A stretch of 64,000 nt of DNA from Lachnospiraceae bacterium (GTDB taxonomy: Bacteria; Bacillota; Clostridia; Lachnospirales; Lachnospiraceae): assembly GCA_014804755.1 (NCBI GenBank), contig JAAUZE010000012.1:186116-250115 (forward strand), in the 5' to 3' direction. Of this stretch, positions 36,022 to 44,547 are shown in pieces; within the stretch, counting starts at the first letter, position 1, and each line of letters starts with the position of its first letter. The translations under genes and the position numbers were made by a program. The notes beneath the pieces are model-generated. The model did not search any database, was not told the DNA's origin, and saw only the letters and a program-made list of their open reading frames with translations.

Positions 36022-37082
36022 TATAAAATAGCAGTGATCTCCAGTTTGGGGAAGCTGCGCATATCGATGATCCCATTCTCCGTTTCGATGATCGGACGCG
36101 AGAGATTGTCGGGATTCACCATGCGGACAGTTGCCGGAGAATATTGTTCGTCATTGAGTGTTACAACATGTCCGACCTGATGCGCTGCAATGTGCATGAG
36201 GATTCGCTTGACGACGGTAAGATCGTACTGATAAAGCCCGCCGCGCTCAAAATTCGTGATAACCTGAAACGGATTGAGCGAATTGCGGTAGCTTCGCGCG
36301 CTTGTCATCGCATCGTAGCCGTCAACGATCGCCATATATTTGGCAAAGCGGTCAATGGCGTCTCCCATGAGCTTATTCGGATAGCCTGTTCCGTTGTCGC
36401 GCTCATGATGCATTAAGGCGGCGTTGATGATATGCTGGTCGATCGGCTGGTTCTTCAACAGGTCGTAGCCGATGGTCGTGTGGGTTTTCATCCAGTTAAA
36501 TTCAAAATCAGTGAGTTTTCCGACCTTCCAGATGAGTTTGTTCGGCAGTTTCAGCTTGCCGATGTCATAAAGAAAACCGCAGAGGATCATCAGATTTGAT
36601 TCGTTCTCGTCAAAATCCAGCCATGAAGCAAAGACGCCCGCGATCAGCGCGGCATTTAAGCAGTGCGCGTAAGTAACGTTATCCTCGCTTGGCAGCATGC
36701 TGTAGAGCATATCGAGCAGCAGATCGCCGTCACCGACATTGTCGTAGAGAGTGTGGTAGATGGTTAACAGAATATCTGTGTTAATGTAGATACGATCCTC
36801 CATAACATCATTGATCATCTGCTTATAGGTATTTAACTGTGTCTGATATTGTTCCGAGAAGCTCTTGAATGCGCGGCTGCATGCGATCTTCTCATAGTGT
36901 GTCGTTGTGTAATCCTCAGGTTCCATCACGGTAACGACCATGATTTGATAACGTTTGAGTTTATCGATCATGCCCTGATCGAGCTTCGTTCGCGCAGGAC
37001 AGATCACACCGCTCCTCATGGAAACAGCATCCTCCGCAAGCTCCATTCCCGGTTGTAAAGCGACAGTTGCAACACTGATCAT
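36021..37082 (-). CDS. HD-GYP domain protein with degenerate HD motif
   Basis: 353 residues: an N-terminal domain (ISVATVALQPGMELAEDA) followed by a helical linker and a C-terminal HD-GYP domain with LMHHERDNGTGYPNKL and IVDGYDAMTSARSYR. The HD pair itself reads LYDIGK, with Tyr in place of the metal-binding His, so c-di-GMP hydrolysis may be reduced or lost although HHE and GYP are intact. GGGGGG lies 9 nt before the ATG. No membrane segment or receiver is visible. It may be a c-di-GMP-binding or scaffold protein. Confidence 0.84.
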   Translation of the reverse strand: MISVATVALQPGMELAEDAVSMRSGVICPARTKLDQGMIDKLKRYQIMVVTVMEPEDYTTTHYEKIACSRAFKSFSEQYQTQLNTYKQMINDVMEDRIYINTDILLTIYHTLYDNVGDGDLLLDMLYSMLPSEDNVTYAHCLNAALIAGVFASWLDFDENESNLMILCGFLYDIGKLKLPNKLIWKVGKLTDFEFNWMKTHTTIGYDLLKNQPIDQHIINAALMHHERDNGTGYPNKLMGDAIDRFAKYMAIVDGYDAMTSARSYRNSLNPFQVITNFERGGLYQYDLTVVKRILMHIAAHQVGHVVTLNDEQYSPATVRMVNPDNLSRPIIETENGIIDMRSFPKLEITAIL

Positions 37083-37208
37083 ATGTAATCCCCCCTCTTT
37101 CTACTATTTACTATAAATTATTCTGCGGGATTGTGCAATGAAAACTGTTAAAACTTCTCAAGATGTGTTATGATGATTACATCATGTATTTTTTTGAGGA
37201 ATATGCCT

Positions 37209-37529
37209 ATGTGGTTTCATCATCCGCTCATGGTATCAGAGAGCCTGAAAAAAAAAGAAAAGAAAATATGCCGTAAGCTGCGGTTCGGTATCGGCATGAC
37301 GAATGTCTATGTGATCGTTTTAGGCAGCGGCACAAATCTGTTTGACATTTATCATTGTGCGTTTTTTAAGTTCCGTTTTCTTCGCAGGAGAAGTCTGTGC
37401 ATTGTCGGGCTTGCGGACAGTCATGAGGCGGCGGTCACGATGCTTACGGAATTTATGGCAGATATTTATCAAAAAACTGGCAATACTGATTTTAAGTCCT
37501 GCTTTATGCAGCCGGACAAGCCGTGCTGA
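37209..37529 (+). CDS. Hypothetical protein, 106 residues
   Basis: ATG 37209 with GAGGA (37196-37200) at 8 nt; two earlier ATGs are worse spaced. Basic N-terminus (SLKKKEKKICRKL), then a mixed alpha/beta stretch (NVYVIVLGSGTNLFDIYHC, CIVGLADSHEAAVTMLTEFM) and a C-terminus with two Cys. I do not recognise the family. It heads the run leading to DUF2953 and GerW, so a sporulation link is possible. Confidence 0.65.
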   Translation: MWFHHPLMVSESLKKKEKKICRKLRFGIGMTNVYVIVLGSGTNLFDIYHCAFFKFRFLRRRSLCIVGLADSHEAAVTMLTEFMADIYQKTGNTDFKSCFMQPDKPC

Positions 37530-37539
37530 GGAGGACGCG

Positions 37540-37605
37540 ATGCTGATCACACTGTTTATCCTGTTAGTATTACGGAATATGCTTGGGATTCTGAGGTTAT
37601 TATGA
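37540..37605 (+). CDS. Possible 21-residue membrane microprotein
   Basis: MLITLFILLVLRNMLGILRLL, almost entirely hydrophobic with two Arg. GAGGAGG just upstream is one of the best ribosome sites in the region, and the TGA overlaps the ATG of the DUF2953 gene (ATGA). The overlap suggests translational coupling. It could be a real small membrane protein or only a leader peptide for the gene behind it. Confidence 0.5.
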   Translation: MLITLFILLVLRNMLGILRLL

Positions 37606-38663
37606 TACATATCCTGTTACTTTTGCTAAAAATCATAGGGATCACGCTGTTATCGCTGCTCGGACTGATTTTGCTGATCATTTTGGTCGTGCTGTTCGTT
37701 CCCATCCGCTATTCTCTGAATGTGGAAGCGGATCAGCGCGTGGAAGCGCGCGCATGCGTATCGTGGCTGCTGCATCTGCTTCATGCGAAGGCGGTCTACG
37801 ACGGAACGTTCGGCATTGTCGTACGGGTATTCGGCATTCCGGTCAAGCGCATTCCGGCGCCGGAGGAGAAAAAGCCCAAAAAGAGCAAAGAGAAACAAAA
37901 AGAGACAAAACGGGCGCGTGGAAAAAAGGCGGAGCAAACGCAGGATAGGGAAGAAGCCGAAGCAGAAAGCGGTATGGAAACAGCGACGGGAGAAACGGAA
38001 GACGCGAATCAAACGGAAAGCGAAACGAAAACTGCGGCGGGAGAAGTCGCATGCTCCGGGTCGGACGAAGCAGCAGTTTTGTCGGAAGCGGTTGCATCAG
38101 GAGAAGATAAGCGGACGGAAGCGGACAGAGCCGCGGATACGAACGGGGAAGACGCGGAATCAGAGGGCGGAAAAAAAGAAAAAATGTCCTTATTTCAAAA
38201 GCTTGCACAGTTTGTTCGGGCGGTGCGCGCTTTCTTTTCCAAGATTTTGTACACAATTCAGAATATCTGTGGTAAGATAGAAAAAGTGAAAGAACTGATC
38301 GGCTATTATACCGAAGTGCTGAAAAGTGAGGAAGGTCAGCGTACTTTCGCGTTAGCGAAGCGGGAGCTTGGCAGATTATTGAAGCATATCGCGCCGACGA
38401 AGCTGAGAGGAAGCCTTACGATCGGTATGGGCGATCCGGCAGCCACGGGACAGATCATTGCGATCGTGAGTATGTTCTATCCCATCTATGGAAATAATGT
38501 GAGCATCACAGCGGATTTTGATGAAAAGTGTATGCGCGGCAGCCTGTACCTGAAAGGGCGGATCCGCATCATCACATTGATCCGCATTGCATGGCGCGTT
38601 TATTTTAATAAGGATGTAAAAACATTTCTGCATATGCTAAAAAGGGAGGAAAATGAAGCATGA
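37602..38663 (+). CDS. DUF2953 domain protein (YtfI-like)
   Basis: 353 residues. An N-terminal membrane helix (about 3-30, very Leu/Ile-rich), then FVPIRYSLNVE typical of DUF2953, a long charged low-complexity insert (about 90-190, Lys/Glu then Glu/Ala/Thr), and a conserved C-terminal part (LRGSLTIGMGDPAATGQ, ISADF-like stretch, RIITLIRIAWRVYFNK). In Bacillus the homologue YtfI is encoded beside the spore protein YtfJ, as here. The 4-nt overlap with the GerW gene indicates coupling. Confidence 0.85.
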   Translation: MIHILLLLLKIIGITLLSLLGLILLIILVVLFVPIRYSLNVEADQRVEARACVSWLLHLLHAKAVYDGTFGIVVRVFGIPVKRIPAPEEKKPKKSKEKQKETKRARGKKAEQTQDREEAEAESGMETATGETEDANQTESETKTAAGEVACSGSDEAAVLSEAVASGEDKRTEADRAADTNGEDAESEGGKKEKMSLFQKLAQFVRAVRAFFSKILYTIQNICGKIEKVKELIGYYTEVLKSEEGQRTFALAKRELGRLLKHIAPTKLRGSLTIGMGDPAATGQIIAIVSMFYPIYGNNVSITADFDEKCMRGSLYLKGRIRIITLIRIAWRVYFNKDVKTFLHMLKREENEA

Positions 38664-39055
38664 CGGAGAATAATTTTGCACAGGTGATGGAGTCCCTCTT
38701 TAAGGGGATGGATGCGTTTTTATCTGCGAAAACCGTGATCGGGGAGGCGACGAAGATCGGTGATATTATCATTCTGCCGCTCGTGGATGTTTCGTTTGGC
38801 GTTGGCGCGGGCGCTTCGGCGGGCGAGAAGAAAAACGGCGGTGGCGGCGCAATGACGGGAAAAATGTCTCCGAGTGCGGTGCTTGTCATCAAACCGGACG
38901 GTTCGACCAAGTTAGTCAATGTTAAGAATCAGGATACGATGACGAAGATTCTTGACATGATCCCTGATCTGGTTGATAAGGTCACAAAAAAGAAGCAGGG
39001 AGCGGATGAGCTCAGCGATGACGACGCGATTGACGCGGCGTTCCCTGATAAATAA
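38660..39055 (+). CDS. ytfJ: GerW family sporulation protein
   Basis: 131 residues. The start ENNFAQVMESLFKGMDAFLSAKTVIG, the central IILPLVDVSFGVGAGASAGEKKNGGGGAMTGK segment and the C-terminal KPDG block are characteristic of YtfJ/GerW, a spore protein needed for germination in Bacillus. The ATG overlaps the preceding TGA. A two-hairpin repeat starts at its stop codon. Confidence 0.92.
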   Translation: MTENNFAQVMESLFKGMDAFLSAKTVIGEATKIGDIIILPLVDVSFGVGAGASAGEKKNGGGGAMTGKMSPSAVLVIKPDGSTKLVNVKNQDTMTKILDMIPDLVDKVTKKKQGADELSDDDAIDAAFPDK

Positions 39056-39146
39056 AAAAGAATGCAAAAAATGCGTTGCATTTTTTGCATTCTTTCGAAG
39101 AATTCGCCTACGGCGAAATTCTTTCGGAGGCAGTTCCTATAGGGAA
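39054..39146 (+). repeat. Two-hairpin dispersed repeat, copy 5 (long hairpin 1)
   Basis: Begins on the gerW stop codon. Hairpin 1 has an 18-bp perfect stem (39057-39074/39078-39095) with a GTT loop and an A6 tract inside. Hairpin 2: GAAGAATTCGCC pairs with GGCGAAATTCTTTC, with two single-base bulges (39097-39125). The tail ends TTCCTATAGGGAA, a near-palindrome, so the inverted tail parts seen far apart in copy 1 are adjacent here. Confidence 0.8.
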
Positions 39147-39188
39147 TTGTCATGCACAAAAACAGGGCAGGTTGCATAATATCATAGT

Positions 39189-39332
39189 ATGAAGAAGCTA
39201 ATCGGCTTTGTCTTGATCTGGATTTCCGTCGGGATGATATTTATGATGTTTCTGCCGAGCCTGTTTTGGGGAATATTATTCAGTGCCTTGTTGTTTTTTA
39301 TTGGGTATCGGTTATTTTCGTGTGATTGCTGA
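39189..39332 (+). CDS. Small membrane protein, 47 residues
   Basis: Starts MKKLIGFVLIWISVG and contains two hydrophobic helices (about 3-22 and 26-43), ending in LFSCDC. Its TGA overlaps the ATG of the next gene (TGATG), which supports translation. No clear ribosome site precedes it; a CATAAT box at 39175-39180 would place the transcript start almost on the ATG, so it might be leaderless. Function unknown. Confidence 0.55.
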   Translation: MKKLIGFVLIWISVGMIFMMFLPSLFWGILFSALLFFIGYRLFSCDC

Positions 39333-39775
39333 TGGATAGAAATTGGGACAAACAAAACAAACAAAATTTCATAGATACGGAGCGGATGAAGCTGGATCTG
39401 GAGCGGCGGATGTTAAAAGAACAGAGCGCGCTGTTTGATCAAAAGCTCGAAATCCTAAAAGAGGCTTATATTCAGCTTGATAAGGACAAGCGGAAGGTTG
39501 AGTGGGAAAAGCTGAAGCTAAAGGCGGAGCAGGAGCATCAGGAGCGGTCGTATGGAAGGTATGACGATACGGGCATGCGGCAGGAGACGGATGCTTCCGT
39601 GTTCTTTAAGGGCGTGACAAATCAGCTTGCCTTAAAAAAGCGTTATCGCGACCTGATCAAGATTTTCCATACGGACAACCTCTATGGAGATAAGGAAACG
39701 CTTCAGGCGATCAACAGGGAATATGATCGTCTGCAAAAGCGCTATGACGCACCGTGGCGGCAAAACTCGGGATAA
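39332..39775 (+). CDS. Coiled-coil protein with J-domain-like C-terminus
   Basis: 147 residues. Residues 10-75 are a charged helical region; residues about 98-138 (LKKRYRDLIKIFHTDNLYGDKETLQAINREYDRLQKRY) resemble helices II-III of a DnaJ J-domain, but the HPD motif reads HTD. ATG 39332 overlaps the upstream stop, so TTG 39326 is not needed. It may be a J-like partner of DnaK or a degenerate relative. It ends at another two-hairpin repeat. Confidence 0.68.
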   Translation: MDRNWDKQNKQNFIDTERMKLDLERRMLKEQSALFDQKLEILKEAYIQLDKDKRKVEWEKLKLKAEQEHQERSYGRYDDTGMRQETDASVFFKGVTNQLALKKRYRDLIKIFHTDNLYGDKETLQAINREYDRLQKRYDAPWRQNSG

Positions 39776-39846
39776 AAAAGAACGCTGCGCGTTCTTTCGA
39801 AGAATCCGAAAACGGATTCTTCCGGAATCTAAGAAATTACCTATAT
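39774..39846 (+). repeat. Two-hairpin dispersed repeat, copy 6
   Basis: Starts on the stop codon of the J-like gene. Hairpin 1 is the same as in copy 1 (AAAGAACGC, TGC, GCGTTCTTT; 39777-39797). Hairpin 2: GAAGAATCCG, AAAA, CGGATTCTTC (39799-39822). The tail GAAATTACCTATA is conserved. Confidence 0.82.
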
Positions 39847-39878
39847 TTACATTTTTTCCAAAAAATGAAATTTTCCTA

Positions 39879-39907
39879 TTGAAATATAGAATGGTTTCTG
39901 TTATGAT
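39879..39907 (+). promoter_or_regulatory. Promoter for rpmB
   Basis: TTGAAA (39879-39884), 17-bp spacer, TATGAT (39902-39907), about 48 nt before the rpmB start. Confidence 0.7.
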
Positions 39908-39954
39908 ACCATTGTTGTGATTTTTTAGAAATACATCGTGTGGGAGGTGTTAAG

Positions 39955-40140
39955 ATGGCTAAATGTGACGTTTGTGGTAAGGGTGTTCATTTCGGAAATG
40001 CAGTCAGCCATTCTCATAGAAGATCGAACCATATCTGGAATTCTAATGTGAAGAGCGTAAGATGCAAAGTAAACGGCGCATCGAAGAAACTGCATGTTTG
40101 CACGAGATGTCTGAAATCCGGTGCAGTAGAAAGAGCATAA
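39955..40140 (+). CDS. rpmB: 50S ribosomal protein L28
   Basis: 61 residues. MAKCDVCGKGVHFGNAVSHSHRRS and the C-terminal CTRCLKSG give the two Cys pairs of the zinc-binding form. GGGAGGTG precedes ATG 39955. It has its own promoter and terminator and lies ahead of yloU and yloV, the same order as in Bacillus. Confidence 0.96.
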   Translation: MAKCDVCGKGVHFGNAVSHSHRRSNHIWNSNVKSVRCKVNGASKKLHVCTRCLKSGAVERA

Positions 40141-40151
40141 TAGCAGGCAGG

Positions 40152-40183
40152 AAAGAGTTTCGCTTTGCGAGACTCTTTTTTTT
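40152..40183 (+). terminator. Intrinsic terminator after rpmB
   Basis: AGAGTTTCGC (40154-40163), TTT loop, GCGAGACTCT (40167-40176) with one G-T pair, followed by seven T. Confidence 0.88.
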
Positions 40184-40194
40184 CGTAAAATAAT

Positions 40195-40222
40195 TTTACT
40201 TTTCTTTATTCATGTGTATAAT
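40195..40222 (+). promoter_or_regulatory. Promoter for yloU-yloV
   Basis: TTTACT (40195-40200), 16-bp spacer, perfect TATAAT (40217-40222), 39 nt before the yloU start. Confidence 0.55.
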
Positions 40223-40260
40223 ATACATAGATGCAGGTTGAACAGGAATGGAGGGTTACT

Positions 40261-40617
40261 ATGAAGGGTACGATGAACACACATCTTGGCAACATTGTGA
40301 TCGACGCGGAAGTCATTGCCCAATATGCGGGCAGCGTTGCTGTTGAGTGCTTCGGTATCGTCGGCATGGCGTCCGTCAATGTGAAGGACGGGCTTGTGAA
40401 GCTGCTTCGCAGAGAGACGATCACACACGGTATTCAGGTTACGGTCAACCATAATAAGCTTTATCTTGATTTTCATGTAGTCGTTGCGTACGGCGTCAGC
40501 ATACTTGCCGTATCCGACAATCTGATCGATAATGTAAAATACAAACTGGAACAATTTACCGGACTGGAGGTTGAGGAGATCAACATCTTTGTCGAGGGTG
40601 TCCGTGTGATTGATTAA
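40261..40617 (+). CDS. yloU: Asp23/Gls24 family protein (YloU)
   Basis: 119 residues. GNIVIDAEVIAQYAGSVAVECFGIVGMA and the C-terminal VEEINIFVEGVRV are typical of the Asp23/Gls24 envelope-stress family. ATG 40261 has GGAGG 7-8 nt upstream, ruling out ATG 40231. yloV starts 13 nt after the stop. In Bacillus the same pair precedes recG. Confidence 0.9.
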   Translation: MKGTMNTHLGNIVIDAEVIAQYAGSVAVECFGIVGMASVNVKDGLVKLLRRETITHGIQVTVNHNKLYLDFHVVVAYGVSILAVSDNLIDNVKYKLEQFTGLEVEEINIFVEGVRVID

Positions 40618-40630
40618 GGAGGATAGAGTC

Positions 40631-42337
40631 GTGGCTTCAAATTCTGTGGATGCTAAGATGTTGACAAAGATGTTCTTAGCCGGAGCTAAAAATCTGGAAA
40701 GTAAAAAAGAATGGATCAATGAGCTGAACGTATTTCCCGTACCGGACGGAGATACCGGAACCAACATGACGTTGACGATCATGTCTGCGGCAAAGGAGGT
40801 AACTACGCTCGGAGACAGTACAGATATGAAGGCGATCTGCAAGGCAATTTCCTCGGGTTCCCTGCGCGGTGCGAGAGGAAACTCCGGCGTGATTTTATCC
40901 CAGCTGCTCCGCGGCTTTACAAAGGTTGCGGCTGATTTTGACGAGCTTACCATCCCTGTACTTGTAGAGGCGATGGATAAGGCTGTGGAAACGGCATATA
41001 AGGCTGTTATGAAGCCAAAGGAGGGAACGATCCTCACAGTTGCAAAGGGAATTGCCGTGAGAGCGGGAGAGCTCTGTGACGAGGGTGTGACGGATCTTGG
41101 GACGTTTATCGAGGAGTGCATTACATACGGTAATGATGTCCTCGCACGTACACCTGAAATGCTGCCGGTATTAAAGCAGGCCGGCGTGGTTGACTCCGGC
41201 GGTCAAGGATTAATGCAGGTCATGGCGGGGATTTACGACGCTTATTGCGGAAAAGAACTGGATCTGACGATTCAGGATGCGCCGGTACGGGGCGCTTCTG
41301 CAGGAGGCGGGACGCTTTCTCCGAATCTTCAGGTGCAGGCGGATATGGAGATCAAGTATGGCTACTGCACGGAATTTATAATTCTTTTAAGCAAGACTTT
41401 CAATATCAAACATGAGATTGACTTTAAGGAATTCTTAGAGTCCATCGGTGATTCTATTGTACTTGTGGCGGATGATGAAGTCGTTAAAGTGCATGTGCAT
41501 ACGAACGATCCGGGTCTTGCCATTCAGCGCGCATTAAAATATGGTCAGCTCTCCAATATGAAGATCGACAATATGCGCATGGAGCATCAGGAAAAGCTCT
41601 TTAAGATGAGTGAAAAAGGGCAAATGCAGGAAATCCCGCAGGAGCAGCCCGAGGAGCAAGCCGCTGCAGAGCCGCCGAAAGAGGTGGGATTTATCGCTGT
41701 TGCCGCAGGCGACGGCATGGCGGAAATCTTCCAGGGACTGGGCGTTGATTTCGTGATCTCGGGTGGGCAGACGATGAATCCCAGCACGGAAGATATGCTG
41801 GATGCGATCGCAAAAGTAAACGCGGAGAATATTTTTATTCTTCCGAATAATAAAAATATCATTATGGCGGCCAATCAGGCAGCGGACTTAACAGAGGACA
41901 AAAAGATTTTTGTTGTTCCGACAAAGACGATCCCGCAGGGAATCACCTCTGTCATCAATTATACGGCGGATGTATCGCCTGAGGAAAACTTAGAAGTCAT
42001 GAAACAGGAGATCGAGACGGTCAAGACCGGAGAAGTGACCTATGCGATCCGTGATACCTCCTTAGACGGAAAAGAGATCCATAAGGATGACTTTATGGGA
42101 ATCGGCGACAATGGTCTATTGGCCGTGTCTAAGGATCTGTTCCAAACGGCATGTGAGATGATCGATGCCATGATGGATGATGATGTGGAGCTGATCAGCA
42201 TTTATTACGGCGCAGACGTTCCGGAAGAAGACGCGGAAGCGCTTTGCACAGCGGTCGAGGAACACTATTCCTCCTGCGATGTGGAGCTTCAGTACGGTGG
42301 TCAGCCTGTGTATTACTATATCATATCCGCGGAATAA
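40631..42337 (+). CDS. yloV: DAK2/FakA-like kinase subunit (YloV)
   Basis: 568 residues. The N-terminal DAK2 domain has the nucleotide-binding stretches PVPDGDTGTNM, GARGNSGVILSQLLRGF and DSGGQGLMQVMAG; a middle domain follows, then an acidic Glu/Gln linker (about 335-350) and a C-terminal DegV-like domain (FIAVAAGDGMAEIFQGLGVDFVI). In Gram-positives FakA phosphorylates fatty acids bound by FakB. The GTG at 40631 is used because AAGGAGGA (40616-40623) is 7 nt upstream. A two-hairpin repeat follows. Confidence 0.9.
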   Translation: MASNSVDAKMLTKMFLAGAKNLESKKEWINELNVFPVPDGDTGTNMTLTIMSAAKEVTTLGDSTDMKAICKAISSGSLRGARGNSGVILSQLLRGFTKVAADFDELTIPVLVEAMDKAVETAYKAVMKPKEGTILTVAKGIAVRAGELCDEGVTDLGTFIEECITYGNDVLARTPEMLPVLKQAGVVDSGGQGLMQVMAGIYDAYCGKELDLTIQDAPVRGASAGGGTLSPNLQVQADMEIKYGYCTEFIILLSKTFNIKHEIDFKEFLESIGDSIVLVADDEVVKVHVHTNDPGLAIQRALKYGQLSNMKIDNMRMEHQEKLFKMSEKGQMQEIPQEQPEEQAAAEPPKEVGFIAVAAGDGMAEIFQGLGVDFVISGGQTMNPSTEDMLDAIAKVNAENIFILPNNKNIIMAANQAADLTEDKKIFVVPTKTIPQGITSVINYTADVSPEENLEVMKQEIETVKTGEVTYAIRDTSLDGKEIHKDDFMGIGDNGLLAVSKDLFQTACEMIDAMMDDDVELISIYYGADVPEEDAEALCTAVEEHYSSCDVELQYGGQPVYYYIISAE

Positions 42338-42414
42338 AAAAGAATGGCGCAAAGCGCCATTCTTTCGAAGAATTCGCCTTTGGCGAATTCTTCTGGGACT
42401 GAGAAATTCCCTAA
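42336..42414 (+). repeat. Two-hairpin dispersed repeat, copy 7
   Basis: Starts on the yloV stop codon. Hairpin 1: AAAGAATGGCGC, AAA, GCGCCATTCTTT (42339-42365). Hairpin 2: GAAGAATTCGCC, TTT, GGCGAATTCTTC (42367-42393). Both stems are 12 bp and perfect, with bases different from copies 1 and 6 on both arms. The tail GAGAAATTCCCTAA is conserved. Confidence 0.84.
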
Positions 42415-42430
42415 TGTATCAGGATACGGA

Positions 42431-42459
42431 ATGGGGCTGTTGGGGACAGCCCCATTTTT
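42431..42459 (+). terminator. Intrinsic terminator before recG
   Basis: ATGGGGCTGT (42431-42440), TGGGG loop, ACAGCCCCAT (42446-42455), then T4 and G. It lies between the two-hairpin repeat and the recG ribosome site. Confidence 0.78.
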
Positions 42460-42483
42460 GAAATAAGCAAGGGGAACGGACAT

Positions 42484-44529
42484 ATGATTAGTTTGACGAG
42501 CCCTGTGACCGAGATAAAGGGGATTGGGCAAAAATATGCGCAATTGCTTGAAAAACTGAACATAGAAACTGTTTATGATATGCTTACCTATTATCCGATG
42601 CGCTATGAGGCATATCCGCAGATTTTATCCATTCAGGATGCGGCCGTCGATGAAAAACAGGCGGTCAGCGGAATCGTAACGGGTTCCGTCAGTATGCGCA
42701 GGGTGCGAAGCCTTTCGATTCTTACGTTCTCAATAAGCGATGAGACAGGCGTGATGCCGATGACGGTCTTTAACATGCCTTATCTGCGCAATTCTGTTTC
42801 TGCCGGAAAACGTTTTGTATGCTACGGCAGGGTCGTCAGCAAAGGAAATAAAAAAACGATGGAGCAGCCGACGCTGTTCAAACCGGAGGATTATCTTTCC
42901 CTTGCAGGAACGCTTCAGCCGCGTTATCATACTGTAAAGGGAATCACGACCAAAACGATTCTTGGCGGCATCAGGAAGGCCCTGAATGCCGTTTCTGACC
43001 TTTCGGACGCCATGCCCTATGAGATCCGTAAACGCTATGACCTGATGGAATATCGTGCGGCGCTGGAGCGGATTCATTTTCCGTCCACACCTGATTTGTA
43101 TGTGGAGGCAAGACGGCGGCTTGTCTTTCAGGAATTTTTGTATTTTCTTGTGCAGATGAAAGCTGAAAAAACAACAGACAGGCAGATTCCGAACGCATAT
43201 CTGCTTTTGGAAGTGGCGCAGACGAAGCGGCTCATAGAAAGTCTTCCGTACCGATTGACTGACGCGCAGCTGCGGGTATGGGGACAGATTGAAGCGGATT
43301 TACAGGCGGACGTGATCATGAACCGTCTTGTTCAGGGAGACGTTGGAAGCGGAAAGACGATCATTGCCGTGCTTGCTCTTTTAATGACCGTGGCAAACGG
43401 ATTGCAGGGCGCGATGATGGCACCGACAGAGGTGCTTGCAAGGCAGCACTATGCGGCAGTGAAGGAGATGACGAAACGGTATGAACTGCCGTTTGTTCCT
43501 GTTCTCTTAACCGGATCTCTGACTGCAAAAGAAAAGCGGGAGGCATACGCCGCAATGGAGAATGGGACAGCGAACGTCATCATCGGAACCCATGCGCTGA
43601 TACAGGAAAAAGCGCGGTATCACAGTCTCGCACTGGTCATCACGGATGAACAGCATCGTTTTGGCGTGCGTCAGCGGGAGGCGCTTGCGGAAAAAGGGGC
43701 GATGCCCCATATTCTGGTGATGAGCGCGACACCGATTCCCCGGACACTCGCCATGATCCTGTTTGGGGATTTAAGTATTTCTACGATCGACGAATATCCC
43801 AAAAACCGGATTCCGATCAAAAATTGTGTGCTGCATAAGGACAAGCGGGAGAGTGCGTATCATTTTATTTTAAAGCAGCTGAACGAGGGACGGCAGGCCT
43901 ATGTCATCTGTCCGATGGTGGAGGAGGGCTTTTCTGAGGAGCTGGAAAATGTCGTTGCCTACACAGATAAGCTGCGCGAGGCATTTCCGGAAAATATTCG
44001 TATTTCTTTTTTACACGGTAAAATGAAAAATGCAGAGAAGAACCGTATCATGGATGCGTTTGCGGCACATGACATTGATATTCTGGTTTCCACCACGGTC
44101 GTGGAGGTCGGGATTGACGTGCCGAATGCCACCGTCATACTGATCGAGAATGCGGAGCGCTTCGGGCTTGCCGGTCTGCATCAGCTTCGCGGGCGCGTCG
44201 GGCGCGGCAGCCATCAGTCCTATTGTATTTTTATGACGGACAGCAGCGCGAAGGAGACGGAGGAACGGTTTGATATTCTCGTGCATTCCAACGATGGATT
44301 TCATATCGCAAACGAGGACATGCGTCTGCGCGGTCCGGGCGACCTGTTCGGCATCCGTCAGAGCGGTATTTTATCCTTCCGGCTCGGAGACATTTATCAG
44401 GACAGCATGCTCCTGAAACAGGCAGCGGAGTGCGCGGATACGGTTCTTGCCAAAGAAGAACTGCTGACGCCGATCATGAGGGATATTCAGGCGCATGACG
44501 CAAACAGACCGGATTATAGAACGATTTAA
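42484..44529 (+). CDS. recG: ATP-dependent DNA helicase RecG
   Basis: 681 residues: N-terminal wedge/OB domain (about 50-190), then SF2 helicase motifs, Walker A QGDVGSGKT near 285, DEQHRFGVRQ (motif II is DEQH), SATPIPRTLA (motif III), and C-terminal RGRVGRG (motif VI) with the TRG region SNDGFHIANEDMRLRGPGDLFG. It rescues stalled forks and branched DNA. GGGGA precedes ATG 42484. The order after yloV matches Bacillus apart from the absence of sdaA. Confidence 0.95.
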   Translation: MISLTSPVTEIKGIGQKYAQLLEKLNIETVYDMLTYYPMRYEAYPQILSIQDAAVDEKQAVSGIVTGSVSMRRVRSLSILTFSISDETGVMPMTVFNMPYLRNSVSAGKRFVCYGRVVSKGNKKTMEQPTLFKPEDYLSLAGTLQPRYHTVKGITTKTILGGIRKALNAVSDLSDAMPYEIRKRYDLMEYRAALERIHFPSTPDLYVEARRRLVFQEFLYFLVQMKAEKTTDRQIPNAYLLLEVAQTKRLIESLPYRLTDAQLRVWGQIEADLQADVIMNRLVQGDVGSGKTIIAVLALLMTVANGLQGAMMAPTEVLARQHYAAVKEMTKRYELPFVPVLLTGSLTAKEKREAYAAMENGTANVIIGTHALIQEKARYHSLALVITDEQHRFGVRQREALAEKGAMPHILVMSATPIPRTLAMILFGDLSISTIDEYPKNRIPIKNCVLHKDKRESAYHFILKQLNEGRQAYVICPMVEEGFSEELENVVAYTDKLREAFPENIRISFLHGKMKNAEKNRIMDAFAAHDIDILVSTTVVEVGIDVPNATVILIENAERFGLAGLHQLRGRVGRGSHQSYCIFMTDSSAKETEERFDILVHSNDGFHIANEDMRLRGPGDLFGIRQSGILSFRLGDIYQDSMLLKQAAECADTVLAKEELLTPIMRDIQAHDANRPDYRTI

Positions 44530-44547
44530 GCTATCAGGGGGATTTTT

